From positions 62,001 to 126,000 of the forward strand of contig NZ_JAEQBW010000010.1 of the NCBI RefSeq assembly GCF_016679925.1: a stretch of DNA of 64,000 nt, given 5' to 3'. This document shows positions 62,367-64,000 of this stretch, piece by piece (position 1 is the stretch's first letter; every line of letters starts with the position of its first letter). The translations under genes were made by a program, and so were the position numbers. Source of the stretch: Marivirga aurantiaca (lineage in GTDB: Bacteria; Bacteroidota; Bacteroidia; Cytophagales; Cyclobacteriaceae). Under the pieces are notes generated by a model, which saw nothing but the letters and a program-made list of their open reading frames with translations, made no database searches and had not been told where the DNA came from.

Positions 62367-64000
62367 ATGCCCAAAGATAACAGCATCAAATCAGTACTTA
62401 TCATCGGATCAGGCCCTATTATTATAGGTCAGGCTTGTGAATTCGATTATTCCGGATCGCAGGCTTCCAAATCATTAAGAGAGGAAGGAATTGAGGTTAC
62501 TTTAATTAATTCCAATCCCGCCACTATTATGACAGATAAGGTAACAGCTGATAATATTTATTTGAAGCCCCTTACCAAAAAATCCATTATAGAAATCCTG
62601 GAGAAACACCAGATAGATGCTGTATTACCTACAATGGGCGGACAAACTGCATTGAACCTTGCGATGGAATGCGATAAGGCCGGTGTATGGAAGAAGTATG
62701 GCTGTAAAATGATTGGAGTGGATATTGATGCGATTGATACCACAGAAAACCGTGAGCTTTTCAGGTTGAGAATGAAAGAATTGAATGTAGGTGTTTGTGA
62801 TGGCGAAACCGCTACCTCATTTCTACAAGGTAAAGAGATAGCTCAAAAAATAGGTTTCCCTTTGGTAATTCGTTCGTCTTTTACTTTAGGTGGATTAGGA
62901 GGGGCAATTGTAAAAGACCCTGCCGAATTTGATAATGCATTAAAAGATGGGCTACATTCCTCTCCAATTCATGAAGTATTAATTGAGCAAAGTATCCTGG
63001 GCTGGAAAGAATATGAACTAGAAATCCTAAGGGATAATAATGGAAATGTAATTGTAATTTGTTCTGTAGAGAATTTTGATCCTATGGGCATTCATACAGG
63101 GGACTCTATTACTGTAGCCCCAGCTCAAACGCTGCCCGATACAGTGTATCAGGAAATGCGGAATCTGGCAATCAAAATGATCAAAGGGATAGGGAACTTT
63201 GCAGGAGGCTGTAATGTGCAGTTTGCCGTAAATCCGGAGAATGATGATATCATTGGAGTGGAAATTAATCCCCGTGTATCTCGTTCTTCAGCATTGGCTT
63301 CCAAAGCTACGGGGTATCCTATCGCAAAAATTGCCGCCAAGTTAGCTATAGGATATAATCTGGACGAGTTAAAAAATCAAATTACAAAAACTACTTCTGC
63401 TTTCTTCGAGCCTTCACTTGATTATGTAATTGTAAAAATACCACGTTGGAACTTTGATAAATTCCCGGGTTCTGACAGAAGGTTGGGCTTTTCAATGAAA
63501 TCTGTGGGAGAAACCATGGGAATTGGCCGTAATTTTCAGGAGGCCTTGCAAAAGGCTTGTCAGTCTTTGGAGATTAAAAGAAATGGTCTTGGAGCTGACG
63601 GTAAAGAATTGACCAAACAAGATGAAATATTGTATAGTTTGGAAAACCCGAGTTGGAACAGGCTCTTCCATATTTATGATGCCTTTAAACTAGGAATCCC
63701 ATTCAAGACAATCCAAAAGCTAACCATGATTGACAAATGGTTTCTGGAACAGATTGAAGAGTTGGTGGTACTTGAGAAAGAGATTTCAAAATATTCTATA
63801 GATCAACTGCCTGTACACTTAATGCGGGAAGCCAAAAGCAAAGGCTATGCCGACAGGCAAATTGCTCATTTGGTGCGATGCCTGGAGAGTGAGGTATTTA
63901 AGAAAAGACATGAGATGAATATTAAGCGTGTCTATAAATTAGTAGACACATGTGCTGCGGAATTTGAGGCGAAAACCCCTTATTACTATTCTACTTTTCA
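62367..64000 (+). CDS. carB: Carbamoyl-phosphate synthase large subunit (5' part, runs off the window)
   Basis: First ~544 codons of an approximately 1070-codon gene. N-terminal ATP-grasp synthetase half with KSVLIIGSGPIIIGQACEFD, the INSNPATIMTD loop, LPTMGGQTALNLAMECD, FPLVIRSSFTLGGLGGAIV, EYELEILRDNNGNVIVICS and the NVQFAVNPENDDIIGVEINP metal site. The oligomerisation domain starts near residue 405. Supplies carbamoyl phosphate for arginine and pyrimidine synthesis. The start follows from the IIIGQACEFDYSG context and a promoter element. The C-terminal half is outside the window, so fusion with carA or truncation cannot be judged. Confidence 0.96.
   Translation, partial: MPKDNSIKSVLIIGSGPIIIGQACEFDYSGSQASKSLREEGIEVTLINSNPATIMTDKVTADNIYLKPLTKKSIIEILEKHQIDAVLPTMGGQTALNLAMECDKAGVWKKYGCKMIGVDIDAIDTTENRELFRLRMKELNVGVCDGETATSFLQGKEIAQKIGFPLVIRSSFTLGGLGGAIVKDPAEFDNALKDGLHSSPIHEVLIEQSILGWKEYELEILRDNNGNVIVICSVENFDPMGIHTGDSITVAPAQTLPDTVYQEMRNLAIKMIKGIGNFAGGCNVQFAVNPENDDIIGVEINPRVSRSSALASKATGYPIAKIAAKLAIGYNLDELKNQITKTTSAFFEPSLDYVIVKIPRWNFDKFPGSDRRLGFSMKSVGETMGIGRNFQEALQKACQSLEIKRNGLGADGKELTKQDEILYSLENPSWNRLFHIYDAFKLGIPFKTIQKLTMIDKWFLEQIEELVVLEKEISKYSIDQLPVHLMREAKSKGYADRQIAHLVRCLESEVFKKRHEMNIKRVYKLVDTCAAEFEAKTPYYYSTF

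Overview
The window is AT-rich chromosomal DNA from a member of the Bacteroidota, most likely the Cytophagales (a marine-type relative of Marivirga or Fulvivirga; genus is a guess). Evidence: promoters of the TAnnTTTG (-7) type sit upstream of many genes, Shine-Dalgarno sequences are mostly absent, a lipidated TamL is paired with TamB, IF-2 carries a long acidic N-terminal region, S16 has a long acidic tail, and tRNA genes do not encode CCA. No rRNA operon, prophage, insertion sequence with a transposase, or CRISPR array was seen.

Layout. 1-9 kb is a mixed accessory stretch: a DUF3494 (ice-binding-like) lipoprotein with an OmpA-family porin, a small protein with a triplicated motif, an S9-type hydrolase, a DUF5694 lipoprotein, an acetyl-CoA hydrolase/transferase and two tandem SnoaL-like proteins. 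9-16 kb is housekeeping: infB-nusA-rimP (minus) divergent from cysS. 16-24 kb holds tamL-tamB (minus) for outer-membrane assembly. 24-29 kb carries a fused trehalose-phosphate synthase/phosphatase and asnB. 28.5-33.7 kb is a tightly overlapping TetR-ABC-HlyD-TolC export operon whose ABC ATPase has degenerate motifs. 33.8-42.9 kb: a GlcD-type FAD oxidoreductase, an NlpC/P60 peptidase, tRNA-Ala and tRNA-Ser flanking a strikingly symmetric set of TGTTCAC/GTGAACA sites, a YihY-thioesterase-MltG cluster, a Sua5-family protein, WbqC and ClpC.

43.3-44.8 kb is the most unusual part. On the minus strand are three tandem 153-nt RNA genes with a complete tRNA-Leu-like body (acceptor, D, anticodon and T arms) but an 84-nt variable arm, an odd AUC anticodon loop and a G at position 73. 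Compensatory changes between copies support a functional RNA. They have a promoter and a terminator of their own, and they diverge from an Lrp/AsnC regulator across a perfect 12+12 bp palindrome. A 90-bp MITE-like element follows lrp.

44.8-58 kb: lgt, uvrA, an alpha/beta hydrolase, a small STAS-like protein, an MFS transporter, and lpdA-sucB-sucA (2-oxoglutarate dehydrogenase) interrupted by a four-helix-bundle gene bounded by imperfect inverted repeats. 58.3-62.3 kb: rpsP-rimM-trmD, rplS with its own promoter and leader hairpin, and a UbiA-like membrane protein overlapping a methyltransferase. The 5' part of carB runs off the end.
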